DNA of 64,000 bases, taken from the NCBI GenBank assembly GCA_947632705.1, contig CANRQE010000005.1, positions 1 to 64,000 on the forward strand, read 5' to 3'. The DNA is from an uncultured Coprococcus sp. (GTDB taxonomy: Bacteria > Bacillota > Clostridia > Lachnospirales > Lachnospiraceae). The notes under the pieces were generated by a model. That model did no database searches. It saw only the letters and a program-made list of their open reading frames with translations, and was not told the DNA's origin. This document shows positions 7,199 through 18,292 of the stretch, piece by piece. Made by a program: the position numbers and the translations under genes. The number at the start of each line of letters is the position of its first letter. Position 1 is the stretch's first letter.

Positions 7199-8077
7199 AT
7201 GAACGATCATATCATCCGTGGAATGGCTGCAGATAATCAGGTACGTTTCTTTGCAGCATCCACAAAAAATATTGTAGAAACCGCCAGAAGCATCCATAAC
7301 ACCAGTCCGGTTGCAACAGCCGCACTCGGAAGGCTGTTAACCGCAGGTGCATTGATGGGAGCCGCTTGTAAAAATGACTCCGATCTGCTGACACTGCAGA
7401 TCCAGTGCAGCGGTCCGATCGGCGGACTGACCGTAACGGCAGATGCCCAGGCCAATGTCAAAGGCTATGTCAACAATCCAGATGTTATACTGCATGCCAA
7501 TGATAAAGGAAAACTGGACGTTGCAAAAGCTCTGGATCTGGGAGTTTTATCCGTAATCAAGGATATCGGATTAAAAGAACCCTATATCGGTCAGACCCAA
7601 CTGGTATCCGGCGAAATTGCAGAAGATCTGACCTACTACTTTGCCACAAGCGAACAGATTCCAACCTCAGTGGCGCTTGGCGTCCTGATGGAAAAAAATA
7701 ACACAGTCAAACAGGCAGGCGGCTTCATCATCCAGCTGATGCCGTATGCTTCCGAGGATCTGATTGACGTCCTGGAAAAACGTCTGTCTGAAATTACATC
7801 GATTACATCCATGCTGGACGGCGGTATGACTCCTATGGATATTATCAGCCGGATTTTTGACGGGTATGATATCCGTACGACTGACACCATTCCGACAAGA
7901 TGGTATTGTAATTGCAGTAAGGACCGTTATTATAAAGCTGTATTAAGCTTGGGCAAAAAGGAAATCGCCTCCATGCTTGCGGAAAACAAGCCAATCGAGG
8001 TCAACTGCCAGTTCTGTAATACATCCTATACGTTTTCCACGGATGAATTACAGCAGATGCTGTTATCGCAAGGTTAA
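7199..8077 (+). CDS. hslO: Hsp33 redox-regulated chaperone
   Basis: A 292-aa cytoplasmic holdase chaperone activated by oxidation. The C-terminal zinc switch is intact: CNC near 237-239 and CQFC near 270-273, giving the family's C-x-C ... C-x2-C. The N-terminal body carries the conserved LLTLQIQCSGPIGG and GYVNNP segments. The ATG at 7199 is 8 bases after AAAGG; the GTG one codon earlier is less likely. Its stop codon overlaps that of the convergent typA gene by two bases, so both transcripts must end inside each other. Confidence 0.95.
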   Translation: MNDHIIRGMAADNQVRFFAASTKNIVETARSIHNTSPVATAALGRLLTAGALMGAACKNDSDLLTLQIQCSGPIGGLTVTADAQANVKGYVNNPDVILHANDKGKLDVAKALDLGVLSVIKDIGLKEPYIGQTQLVSGEIAEDLTYYFATSEQIPTSVALGVLMEKNNTVKQAGGFIIQLMPYASEDLIDVLEKRLSEITSITSMLDGGMTPMDIISRIFDGYDIRTTDTIPTRWYCNCSKDRYYKAVLSLGKKEIASMLAENKPIEVNCQFCNTSYTFSTDELQQMLLSQG

Positions 8078-9921
8078 TTTTTGCCTGCATTTTTCTTTGC
8101 ACGGAACCGGAGCGTCGGATCTAAAATCTTCTTTCTGATCCGAAAACTCTTCGGCGTAATCTCAAGCAGTTCATCCGTGTCAATGAAATCCAGCGCCTGT
8201 TCCAGACTCAGGATTCTTGGCGGTGACAGCTTTAATGCATCATCCGAACCGGAGGCACGGGTATTGGTCAGCTGCTTCTTTTTGCAGACATTTACCTCAA
8301 TATCCTCCGCCCGGGGATTCTCACCGATTACCATTCCGGCATAGACTTCCTCTCCCGGCCCGATAAATAATGTGCCGCGCTCCTGGGCGTTAAACAGTCC
8401 GTAAGTAATGGATGTCCCTGATTCATATGCAATCAGCGAGCCTTTTGTCCTGTAATTCATATCGCCCTTATACGGTTGGTACCCGTCAAAGATGGTATTG
8501 ATGATTCCGTTTCCTCTGGTAGCCGTCATAAAATCCCCGCGGAAACCGATCAGCCCCCTGGACGGAACGGAAAACTCCAGCTTTGTCGTACCGTTTCCGG
8601 TCGGCGCCATGCCCTGCAGCTCACCTTTTCTGACATTTAACATATTGATAACCGTTCCGGAAAACTCATCCGGGACATCGATATAGGCAATCTCAAAAGG
8701 CTCCAGCTTCTTTCCACGTTCATCCTCTTTATAGATAACCTCTGCTTTGCTGACGGCAAATTCATACCCTTCCCGCCTCATATTCTCAATCAATACGGAA
8801 AGATGCAATTCTCCTCTTCCGGATACCTTGAACGCCTCTGTCGTATCGGTTTCTTCCACACGCAGGCTCACATCCGTGTGCAGTTCCCTGAATAAACGGT
8901 CCCGCAGATGTCTGGACGTGACAAACTTTCCGTCCTTTCCTGCCAAAGGAGAATCATTTACCATAAAGGTCATGGCAATGGTCGGCTCCGATATCTTCTG
9001 AAACGGTATCGGTTCAGGATTTTCCGGAGAACAAAGCGTATCTCCGATCTGCACGTCACTGATGCCGGATACGGCAACAATGGAACCGACATTGGCTTCT
9101 TTGACTTCTATTTTATTTAAGCCCTCATATTCATAGAGCTTCCCGATCCTTACCTTAACCAGCTTGTCCGGCTCATGTTCATTGACGATGACCAGATCCT
9201 CGTTCACTCTTAACGTACCGTTATCCACCTTTCCTACGCCGATACGTCCTACATATTCGTTATAATCGATTGTACTGACAAGCATCTGGACGCCTGCATC
9301 AGGGTCTCCTTCCGGCGCAGGGATATATTCCAGAATCGTTTCAAAGAGCGGCTTCATATCCGTTCCCGGTTCATCCGGTGACAGGGAAGCCACACCGGTC
9401 TTTGCCGAGGCAAATACAAACGGACAGTCAAGCTGTTTGTCATTGGCATCCAGCTCCAGCAAAAGCTCCAGCACTTCATCCACTACCTCATTGGGTCTTG
9501 CTTCCGGCCTGTCGCATTTATTGACACAGACGATCACACTCAGATCCAGATCCAGTGCCTTTTTCAAAACGAATTTCGTCTGCGGCATGGCCCCCTCAAA
9601 AGCATCCACCACAAGGATTACGCCATTGACCATCTTCAGTACCCGTTCGACTTCACCGCCAAAATCCGCATGTCCCGGTGTATCTATAATATTAATCTTG
9701 GTATTGTCATACGTAACGGCCGTATTCTTGGAAAGAATCGTAATACCTCTTTCTCTCTCGATATCATTGGAATCCATGACTCTTTCGGCAACCTCCTGGT
9801 TATCCCGGAATACCCCGCTTTGTTTGAGCAATTCATCCACAAGGGTCGTTTTGCCATGGTCTACATGGGCAATAATCGCAATATTTCTGATATCTTCTCT
9901 GGTTATCTTCATTTTTTTCAC
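8074..9921 (-). CDS. typA: ribosome-associated GTPase TypA/BipA
   Basis: A translational GTPase of 615 aa, the normal length. G1 AHVDHGKTT, the switch region RERGITILSK, G3 DTPGHADFGGEV and G4 NKCDRPEAR are all present. Domains II and V and the TypA-specific C-terminal domain follow (GRGELHLSVLIENMRREGYE; PSRGLIGFRGDF). It binds the ribosome and helps large-subunit assembly and stress adaptation. It is a single gene convergent with hslO; a TATGTAAAC copy lies 116-124 bases upstream of the start. Confidence 0.97.
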   Translation of the reverse strand: MKKMKITREDIRNIAIIAHVDHGKTTLVDELLKQSGVFRDNQEVAERVMDSNDIERERGITILSKNTAVTYDNTKINIIDTPGHADFGGEVERVLKMVNGVILVVDAFEGAMPQTKFVLKKALDLDLSVIVCVNKCDRPEARPNEVVDEVLELLLELDANDKQLDCPFVFASAKTGVASLSPDEPGTDMKPLFETILEYIPAPEGDPDAGVQMLVSTIDYNEYVGRIGVGKVDNGTLRVNEDLVIVNEHEPDKLVKVRIGKLYEYEGLNKIEVKEANVGSIVAVSGISDVQIGDTLCSPENPEPIPFQKISEPTIAMTFMVNDSPLAGKDGKFVTSRHLRDRLFRELHTDVSLRVEETDTTEAFKVSGRGELHLSVLIENMRREGYEFAVSKAEVIYKEDERGKKLEPFEIAYIDVPDEFSGTVINMLNVRKGELQGMAPTGNGTTKLEFSVPSRGLIGFRGDFMTATRGNGIINTIFDGYQPYKGDMNYRTKGSLIAYESGTSITYGLFNAQERGTLFIGPGEEVYAGMVIGENPRAEDIEVNVCKKKQLTNTRASGSDDALKLSPPRILSLEQALDFIDTDELLEITPKSFRIRKKILDPTLRFRAKKNAGKN

Positions 9922-10116
9922 GCTTTCTCTTTTATGATTCCGACTTCAACTGAAATCTCTGATACACAGTTTTACTCACAACGTCTAACATTCTAACACA
10001 GCAGTATTTGGTTTTCAACAACTATTTCAAATAACTTATGTAAACTTCGGACAGAAATAACAGCGTGTCAGGCAGCAGCTTTGGACAGTCCATATCTCTG
10101 TTTTCTCTTTACCCAA

Positions 10117-10152
10117 TAAAAGAACTCCCACGGAACATTCCGGCGGGAGTTC
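10117..10152 (-). terminator. terminator after the SCP2 gene
   Basis: GAACTCCC (10122-10129) pairs with GGGAGTTC (10145-10152); on the minus strand the stem runs into TTTTATTG. It ends the SCP2 transcript ahead of typA. Confidence 0.85.
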
Positions 10153-10182
10153 TTTGATCCGAAGATTTTCCACTTATGCTTT

Positions 10183-10500
10183 TTACAACAGCTTGCTAAA
10201 TTCCAATACTTTTTCGATACTGCCTTCAATCTTCAGCTTTCCCAGCGTAAAGGCGGCGACCGGATCCAGCTTTCCGTCCATTAGGGCAAGGAAATTCTTG
10301 GACTTCATTATGATTTTTGCCTGTCTGTCATAATACTCATATGGCTCAACCGATAATACACCGTCCTTCACTTCCACATAAAAGGCACCTTCTCCTTCTC
10401 CGGTAATATTGACCTGAATGGCAAGTAAGCCATTCACGCTGCTTGTATCTACATCCTTTAATCTTTCGCGAACCTTTTCCACAATCTCTTCGTATGTCAT
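10183..10500 (-). CDS. SCP2 sterol-carrier-domain protein
   Basis: A 105-aa single-domain protein of the SCP2 lipid-binding fold. The order is an N-terminal helix, then VQVNITGEG-like strands, DRQAKIIMKSKNFLALMDGKLDP, and AFTLGKLKIEGSIEKVLEF at the end, all family landmarks. It may bind acyl chains or hydrophobic ligands; the bacterial role is unknown. A terminator follows immediately. It lies 181 bases downstream of aspS, so it may have its own promoter. Confidence 0.8.
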   Translation of the reverse strand: MTYEEIVEKVRERLKDVDTSSVNGLLAIQVNITGEGEGAFYVEVKDGVLSVEPYEYYDRQAKIIMKSKNFLALMDGKLDPVAAFTLGKLKIEGSIEKVLEFSKLL

Positions 10501-10681
10501 ATCTCATTCTCCTTCCACACCCGGTACATTGCGACTCTGCCCTGCCGGCGTATCCATATATTAAGTCCCGATTGTCAAATGCTGCCTGCATATTCCAACC
10601 GATATTATCATACAACATTTTTTCCAATCTGGCAATGATATTAGACAAATATGAGACGTGTGTCGTTTTTTATCCAGAAAT

Positions 10682-12433
10682 TTATTGTCTGACCTTGATG
10701 TGCACCTCACGAAGCTGCTGTTCTGTAACCTCTCCCGGTGCCCCGCACATCAGATCCTGAGCGTTTCCATTCATAGGGAATGGAATCACCTCCCGGATAT
10801 TGTCTTCGTTCTTAAGGAGCATGATCATACGGTCAATTCCCGGTGCCATACCCGCATGCGGCGGTGCACCGAATTGGAAGGCATTATAAAGAGCGCCGAA
10901 TTTTGCTTTCAGATCCTCTTCCGTATAACCTGCAATTTCAAATGCCTTTATCATAATATCCAGATTATGGTTACGAACGGCTCCGGAAGACAACTCAACT
11001 CCGTTGCAGACAATATCATACTGATATGCCAGAATTTCCAGAGGATCCTTCTCGTTCAGAGCCTCTATGCCGCCCTGGGGCATGGAAAACGGATTATGGG
11101 TAAATATGATCTTCTTTGTCTCCTTATCGTACTCATACATCGGAAAATCGTTGACAAAACAAAACCTGTATGCATCTTTCTCAATCAGATCCAGTCTGGT
11201 TCCAATTTCCGTCCGAAGCTGTCCGGCGAAGGAGGCCGCCAGTTCTTCTACATCTGCAATAAAGAAAATGGTATCCCCGGCCGTAAGCCCTGCCAGTTCT
11301 GCAATCTCCGTCTTCCTGTCATCCGGAATAAATTTGTCGATCGGACCCTTATAGCTCATATCCTCGAGAACCTCCAGATATCCGAGACCGCCCATACCGA
11401 TTGACTGTGCATACTTTAACAGTTTTTCATGCTGTCCCTTGGAAAGCTTGGCGTGCACATTGATTGCACGAACCGTCTTGTTGTGAAACGGCTGAAAGGT
11501 ACATTTCTGGAAAAAGTCAGTCAGATCAATGATCCGGAGCGGATTCCGGAGATCCGGCTTATCTGTACCGAATTCCAGCATGGCCTGCTTATAGCTGATT
11601 ACCGGATATGGAGCCTGTGTAACCTGCGCTCCTTCCGGTGCAAACTTTTCGAATGCAGCTGTCAACACCTGCTCGCCAACAGAAAATACATCTTCCTGGG
11701 TTGCAAAACTCATTTCAAAATCCAACTGATAGAATTCTCCCGGAGAACGGTCAGCCCTCGCATCCTCATCACGGAAGCATGGGGCAATCTGAAAATATTT
11801 ATCAAAGCCTGCTACCATTAACAGCTGCTTATACTGCTGCGGTGCCTGTGGCAGCGCATAGAATTTTCCTTTGAATTTTCTGGAAGGAACGATATAATCT
11901 CTGGCCCCTTCCGGTGAGGAAGCACACAGGATCGGCGTCTGGATTTCCAAAAATCCCATTTCAGTCATCTTCTGACGCAGAAAACTGATGACCTGGGAAC
12001 GGAAAATCATATTATCCTTTACCTTTTTATTCCGAAGATCCAGATAGCGGTATTTTAATCTCACATCCTCCCTTATTTCCTTGGATGTCATAATCTCAAA
12101 CGGCACCTGTCTGTAAACCTTGCCCAGCATGTCAACAGTATGTGCCTCCAGCTCGATTGTACCCGTCGGAATCTTTGGATTATAGGTTTCCTCATCCCTG
12201 TGCTCCACAAGTCCCTCAATGGAAATACAGTCCTCTTTTGAGATTCCGTTCAACAAGCTGGTATCACGCATTACCACCTGCAATACTCCATACATATCCC
12301 TTAAATCAATAAAAGAAACGCCGCCATGGTCACGGATATTTTCCACCCAGCCTGCCACTCTGACCGTGGCGCCTACGTCTCCCTCTGTAATTTCATTCAT
12401 CGTTCTGTTCCGATAAATATTTGCTATGCTCAT
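10682..12433 (-). CDS. aspS: aspartyl-tRNA synthetase (possibly nondiscriminating)
   Basis: A 583-aa class II synthetase of the bacterial type. It has an N-terminal OB-fold for the anticodon, the motif 2 region (FRDEDARADRSPGEFYQLDFEM), the GAD insertion in the middle and motif 3 near the end (GMAPGIDRMIMLL). It charges tRNA-Asp. The gene is under a T-box leader whose best specifier candidate is AAC, an Asn codon. This would fit an enzyme that also loads tRNA-Asn for GatCAB transamidation, but no discriminating residue was checked. Confidence 0.96.
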   Translation of the reverse strand: MSIANIYRNRTMNEITEGDVGATVRVAGWVENIRDHGGVSFIDLRDMYGVLQVVMRDTSLLNGISKEDCISIEGLVEHRDEETYNPKIPTGTIELEAHTVDMLGKVYRQVPFEIMTSKEIREDVRLKYRYLDLRNKKVKDNMIFRSQVISFLRQKMTEMGFLEIQTPILCASSPEGARDYIVPSRKFKGKFYALPQAPQQYKQLLMVAGFDKYFQIAPCFRDEDARADRSPGEFYQLDFEMSFATQEDVFSVGEQVLTAAFEKFAPEGAQVTQAPYPVISYKQAMLEFGTDKPDLRNPLRIIDLTDFFQKCTFQPFHNKTVRAINVHAKLSKGQHEKLLKYAQSIGMGGLGYLEVLEDMSYKGPIDKFIPDDRKTEIAELAGLTAGDTIFFIADVEELAASFAGQLRTEIGTRLDLIEKDAYRFCFVNDFPMYEYDKETKKIIFTHNPFSMPQGGIEALNEKDPLEILAYQYDIVCNGVELSSGAVRNHNLDIMIKAFEIAGYTEEDLKAKFGALYNAFQFGAPPHAGMAPGIDRMIMLLKNEDNIREVIPFPMNGNAQDLMCGAPGEVTEQQLREVHIKVRQ

Positions 12434-12900
12434 TGATAGTCTCCTTCCTTCTTCATGATAAATCTGACCGCTTATGTTCCTTTATTCCTGTATATGCAAA
12501 TAGAAAAAGAGCTTATGTTCACCCTCAAAACCTGATGCTTTCAGGACGAACATAAGCTCTCTTGTCCGCGGTACCACCTGACTTACTGCATATGCAGTCT
12601 CTCCACAGCTATCTTATATGATATCGGCAGGAGTTCTCCACAGCCGTTTTGTATGCGGCAGGCGGATTGACTCTTTCAAAATACCTGATAAATGACAGCC
12701 TGCTGTTTGTCGCACAGCTGCGGCGCACCTACTGACCGGATCGTCACGATCAAAACAGCGTTCGGATTGCGGCTGGTAAAGTGTTATTCATACAGATTCA
12801 TTCTGCCGGATTTTCAGCAGCTCCGGCTCTCTGTAAGCGATAATCTGCACTACTTCTCTTCGTCATAGCCTTATTCCATATTCTTTTTTCCTGAATGGAC
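12434..12900 (-). promoter_or_regulatory. T-box riboswitch leader of aspS
   Basis: The leader runs from the promoter at about 12900 to the aspS start. The hallmark T-box AGGTGGTACCGCGGA is at 12565-12579 on the minus strand, just before the terminator. Stem I features sit at the 5' end: a GACGAAGAGAAGTA segment typical of the kink-turn and loop E, an AGAGAG bulge, and an apical CCGG...CCGG hairpin. After the loop E partner GAA comes TAACAC, so the likely specifier is AAC (12783-12785, Asn) rather than GAC (Asp). Uncharged tRNA binding would switch the leader to readthrough. The T-box call is firm; the specifier call is moderate. Confidence 0.93.
12503..12560 (-). terminator. T-box attenuator terminator of aspS
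   Basis: GAGCTTATGTTC (12509-12520) pairs with GAACATAAGCTC (12548-12559), a 12-bp perfect stem, followed on the minus strand by TTTTTCT. It competes with the antiterminator formed by the T-box motif next to it. Confidence 0.9.
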
Positions 12901-12906
12901 GTGTCA

Positions 12907-12935
12907 ATTATATAGCACAACCCTTATGTTGTCAA
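12907..12935 (-). promoter_or_regulatory. sigma-A promoter of aspS leader
   Basis: TTGACA (12930-12935), a 17-base spacer and TATAAT (12907-12912), a perfect consensus. The -35 box lies inside the end of the upstream MATE gene. Confidence 0.9.
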
Positions 12936-14234
12936 CGGATTTTTCTTCTGTTCCCGTATCAGAAACAGGATTGTGAACAATACCGTAATGCCCTCTGCGG
13001 CCGTAAATGATATCCAGACTCCCTGGAAACGGAACAGCCACGCAAGGAGCAGAGAACAGCCTACGATTGCAATCACGCCGCGGATTATGGAGATCGCAAA
13101 TGCACTCCGGGGTCTTTCCACGGCACTAAAATAAGCGGCACCCACAATATTAATGCCTGCAAACAGAAATCCGGTAAAATAAATTCGCATTCCCTCGACG
13201 GCATACTGCTCCATCAACGCAGAATGCTCACTGTTAAACAGAGCAACAAATGTATCCGTACAGAGAAAGACGATCCCATAAATAAGAACTGCAGCAGCTG
13301 CAGCCGTGCCTATTCCCAGCCGCAGGCTTTTTCGCAGGGCCTTTTGCTCGCCCTTTCCATAATAGTCACTGACTAACGGCTGGGCGCCCTGTGCAATTCC
13401 GTTCAAAATAGAAATTGCGACAATCGAAAAATTTGCAACAACCCCATAAGCTGCAACGCCGATATTCCCTGCAATTCCAAGAATCAGAAAATTAAAAACC
13501 GCCGTAGTTACCCCGGAAGACAACTCCCCGACAAAAGCAGAAATTCCCAGCTGGCAGGAGCGGATCAAGCTCTGAAAAGAAGGCCGCTTCCACTGAAACC
13601 TGATGGTATTCCTTTTTTGGAAAAAATGGGCACTGCAGATCAGAATACTGATAATCGGAGAAACTGCTGTCGCCAGCGCCGCTCCGGGGAGTCCCATTTT
13701 CATAGGAAACATAAAGATATAATCCAGCGCAACATTTGACAGGCTGCCTGCCATGGTGCCAATCATTGCAAGCGTCGGCCCATTATCATTTCTGACAAAG
13801 GAACTGAAAATATAGTTCAGCATAAAAAACGGCCCAAACAAAAGAAAAATGCGGGTATACCCTGTTCCAAGCTCAATCAGGGTCCTGTCTGCCCCCAGGA
13901 CGACAAGAATACGACCCGGAATGCAAATACCGGCTGCTACAAAAATGAACCCCAGAGCAAGCGCCCACAGAACCGCATTCGAAAAATAATGTTCTGCTTC
14001 AGGAGATTTCTGTGCCCTTAAAATTGTAAATCTGGTCGCCGCACCGATTCCAAGCATGGAGCCGATGGCAAAGATCAGATTATATACCGGAAGCACCAGA
14101 TTTAAAACTGCAATTCCGTCAGACCCGGCGGCTTCCGCTATAAAAAAGGTATCGGCAATCACATAACAGGACACTCCGAGCATACCGAAAATATCCTGTG
14201 ACACATATTTGACGAATTTCTTTGTTACTTCCAT
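12924..14234 (-). CDS. MATE-family multidrug/cation exporter
   Basis: A 436-aa protein with twelve hydrophobic segments in two six-helix halves, as in MATE exporters of the MepA type. Family landmarks include VSCYVIADTFFIA in helix 1-2, NDNGPTLAMIGTMAGSLSN in the first half and GIAQGAQPLVSDYYGKGE in the second. It probably exports drugs or metabolites with Na+ or H+. It is somewhat shorter than MepA (about 450 aa). Its 3' end carries the aspS promoter. Confidence 0.9.
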   Translation of the reverse strand: MEVTKKFVKYVSQDIFGMLGVSCYVIADTFFIAEAAGSDGIAVLNLVLPVYNLIFAIGSMLGIGAATRFTILRAQKSPEAEHYFSNAVLWALALGFIFVAAGICIPGRILVVLGADRTLIELGTGYTRIFLLFGPFFMLNYIFSSFVRNDNGPTLAMIGTMAGSLSNVALDYIFMFPMKMGLPGAALATAVSPIISILICSAHFFQKRNTIRFQWKRPSFQSLIRSCQLGISAFVGELSSGVTTAVFNFLILGIAGNIGVAAYGVVANFSIVAISILNGIAQGAQPLVSDYYGKGEQKALRKSLRLGIGTAAAAAVLIYGIVFLCTDTFVALFNSEHSALMEQYAVEGMRIYFTGFLFAGINIVGAAYFSAVERPRSAFAISIIRGVIAIVGCSLLLAWLFRFQGVWISFTAAEGITVLFTILFLIREQKKNPLTT

Positions 14235-14285
14235 ATTCTAACTCCAAAATCTCATTTCTATACCTCCGGCGGCAATTCCGGAACA

Positions 14286-14320
14286 CAAAAACGGGACAGC
14301 CCCTGCATGTCCCGTTTTTT
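14286..14320 (-). terminator. terminator after guaB
   Basis: ACGGGACA (14291-14298) pairs with TGTCCCGT (14308-14315). T-runs lie on both sides, so it can act in either direction; the gene it serves is guaB on the minus strand. Confidence 0.9.
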
Positions 14321-14356
14321 ATATCCGATCATATCTGATAATTCCTGATTCCAACT

Positions 14357-15865
<1,509 letters not shown>

Positions 15866-15891
15866 TTACAACTATGAAAATATATAAAGGT

Positions 15892-15920
15892 ATGCTATCA
15901 AATTCGGCATTTCTTGTCAA
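15892..15920 (-). promoter_or_regulatory. sigma-A promoter of guaB
   Basis: TTGACA (15915-15920), a 17-base spacer, TAGCAT (15892-15897). The leader to the ATG is about 75 bases and has no visible purine riboswitch. Confidence 0.75.
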
Positions 15921-15931
15921 GATGAATATAG

Positions 15932-15967
15932 AAAAAATGCAGAGAATCTGACAAGAGTTTCTCTGCA
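15932..15967 (-). terminator. terminator after the LTA-synthase-like gene
   Basis: TGCAGAGAA (15938-15946) pairs with TTCTCTGCA (15959-15967), followed on the minus strand by TTTTTT. Confidence 0.9.
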
Positions 15968-15992
15968 CGTTTCAAACGGTATTCTTTATTTT

Positions 15993-17987
15993 CTACTGAC
16001 ATACATAGATATCTGAAAAACCAATCTCAATATTGTCATCTCCCATCTGGGAAATGCAGATTTCTTCACCCGGCTCAAAAGAGGCATCCGGGAGAAACAG
16101 CGTATTCCTGTCAATATAAACCGTCTCTTTCTCCACTCCGTCCTCCGTTCTGACAAAGCTGTACAGATTGAAGTTTTTACCCTGGATAAAACAGCCTTCT
16201 TTATCCTGAAAGACGCCCGGCTTTATATCTGTAATGCAGATTTCATCAATGCCGTATTTCATATCCGTCGGCATATAAGGCCACCCCTCCGGATACAGAT
16301 AATGCTCACCGTATAACATGTCATATTCCAGATTCGACATGACATCATCAAAATTCTCATCTCCCGGATGATAAATGGTATTAAACTTCTGCATATAATT
16401 CTTTTCCATCCCAAGAATATCAAACAGTTTGGCAGACATCTGGTATGCGTAAATATCCTCATCCTCCTCCTGCAAGCCCGGGAAATTGCTCCAGATAAAA
16501 TATTCCGTCTGATATAGATTCGCATTCTCCAGATCCTCTTCCGTCAGTTCAAAGCCCGGCAAATGATCCCCGTACATCACGACAATCACTTCCTCGTCAT
16601 AATCCTGAAGCGCATCGATTAAGTCCGCGATAAACTGATCCATCTCATATAACTGGTTGCAATAATAAGACCACTGGACATCCAGACTCTCACTTCCCGT
16701 ACCGGTAACCCGTATCGGATAATCATAATGTTCTTCATCCAATACATCCGGATATCTGCCATGCCCTTGTACACTGACCGTAAAAATAAAGTCCCTGCCC
16801 TCTGTTGCATTCAGAGTCTTCATAATCTCCCCGGTCAGCACATCATCCTTCTCCCAATCCTTCTGGGTATATTTTACATCATACATATATTCCAGCGGGG
16901 TAAAAGTATCAAAGCCAAGATTCCGATAAACATGATATCTGTCATAAAAAGTGCCGTCATGGTTATGCATGGCATGCGTCGAATAACCAAGCGTTTTCAT
17001 CTGGGTCGCAATGGTTTCGCAGGTGGCATCCCCAAGCACCGTCTTGTACGGATATTCCCCTGCACCGAAATAGGCTACATTAAAGCCGGACAACACCTCG
17101 AATTCAGAGTTTGCAGTACCCGCACCGATGGCCGGCATTGTAAGAAATCCGGATGTACAGCTTTCTTTGAATGCATCAAAATTCGGAACCGGATTCTCAT
17201 TGATCTGCAGATTCTTCACATAAGAAGGATCCATAAAGGATTCCAGCTGTACAATGATTACATTCGGTGAATGCTTTCCCAGCTGCGCTCCCGATGTTCC
17301 GACTTCATCAAGCTCCGCTTTGATCTCTGATATCCGCTCCTCACTATAATCGTCCGGTTCACTGATTCCTACATCTACAACACTGTTGGAAAAACAGTAT
17401 ACAAATCCATATTTGTCATATGCCGTAGCCAGATTGGAGAAGTTATCGGAGATGGCCTGTGCATTCAGGGCAATCCGGGTAAACAGCATAACGCAGCAGA
17501 AGGTTGCCACAATAAATACGGTGGTACGAATCCGGTAGATACTCCCCGTTACGGTCGGAGACTTGATAAACAGTACGATAATACCTGCCAGTGCAAGCAG
17601 CAGCATAACGCCGATTACGATCAGCTGCCATACGGAAAAATATTTATCAATGATTGTAATCGTATTCCTTGCCATCAGCATATCCACGGCAGAAAACGGC
17701 GTAATACGAAATCCCAGAACTATAGAATTTGTAACACCGCATAACAGCCATGCAAAGGATATGATGCAGTAGCCAAAGATTCTCTTCCGGATCAGCAGGG
17801 CCAGAGTCAACGTAAAGAAAATGATTGAACAGTTATACAGAAAAATCATCGGATGTGAGAATACATACTTTACGGCATCGAACGCAGAATGACGTCCTAA
17901 TGTCTCCAGAACAAAATCCAGCGCAATGGCTATCACTATACACTGAAAAATTGACGTATGCAGAATTTTCTGAACCTTCTCTTTCAT
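15993..17987 (-). CDS. LTA synthase-family phosphoglycerol transferase
   Basis: A 664-aa membrane enzyme. Five N-terminal hydrophobic helices (about 10-190) are followed by an outward-facing sulfatase-like domain. That domain carries VIIVQLESFMDP, the catalytic Thr in GAGTANSEFEVLSG, then HNHDGTFYDR, VSVQGHGRYP and MYGDHLPG, the metal ligands of LtaS. It transfers glycerol-phosphate (or a related head group) to build lipoteichoic acid or a similar polymer on the outer membrane face. The last 80 residues (from about 580) go beyond typical LtaS and have a beta-rich IPT/TIG-like look (ITDIKPG, IQGKNFN), perhaps a wall-binding add-on. Confidence 0.9.
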   Translation of the reverse strand: MKEKVQKILHTSIFQCIVIAIALDFVLETLGRHSAFDAVKYVFSHPMIFLYNCSIIFFTLTLALLIRKRIFGYCIISFAWLLCGVTNSIVLGFRITPFSAVDMLMARNTITIIDKYFSVWQLIVIGVMLLLALAGIIVLFIKSPTVTGSIYRIRTTVFIVATFCCVMLFTRIALNAQAISDNFSNLATAYDKYGFVYCFSNSVVDVGISEPDDYSEERISEIKAELDEVGTSGAQLGKHSPNVIIVQLESFMDPSYVKNLQINENPVPNFDAFKESCTSGFLTMPAIGAGTANSEFEVLSGFNVAYFGAGEYPYKTVLGDATCETIATQMKTLGYSTHAMHNHDGTFYDRYHVYRNLGFDTFTPLEYMYDVKYTQKDWEKDDVLTGEIMKTLNATEGRDFIFTVSVQGHGRYPDVLDEEHYDYPIRVTGTGSESLDVQWSYYCNQLYEMDQFIADLIDALQDYDEEVIVVMYGDHLPGFELTEEDLENANLYQTEYFIWSNFPGLQEEDEDIYAYQMSAKLFDILGMEKNYMQKFNTIYHPGDENFDDVMSNLEYDMLYGEHYLYPEGWPYMPTDMKYGIDEICITDIKPGVFQDKEGCFIQGKNFNLYSFVRTEDGVEKETVYIDRNTLFLPDASFEPGEEICISQMGDDNIEIGFSDIYVCQ

Positions 17988-18292
17988 GCTCGCACCTCTT
18001 CATTCTTATTTCTACAGAACCCAGTCCATCTGCCATACAGTCCGCTGTTATGTATGCATCTGAATCCGAATGTGATTATAACATTCTGATGCAATAATTC
18101 AATAGTGAAAATATGACAGATAACTGAAAAATATCAGGAATGATCTGTATAAATTCCATGTTATTACAAATATCGACATGATATATAAAGAGATTATCAT
18201 ATTGAAAGCACAGTCTCAATAAAATATTTATTAAATTTTCTTTCATTGCATTCCGTTTATTTTTAATCATTGCCTAAGCCTGTGTCCTGCAG
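17988..18292. other. AT-rich intergenic region without genes
   Basis: It separates the LTA-synthase-like gene from tRNA-Gly, whose terminator is at its right end. I see no ribosome site-backed frame, repeat or RNA motif, only AT-rich sequence that probably includes the LTA-synthase promoter. Confidence 0.6.
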
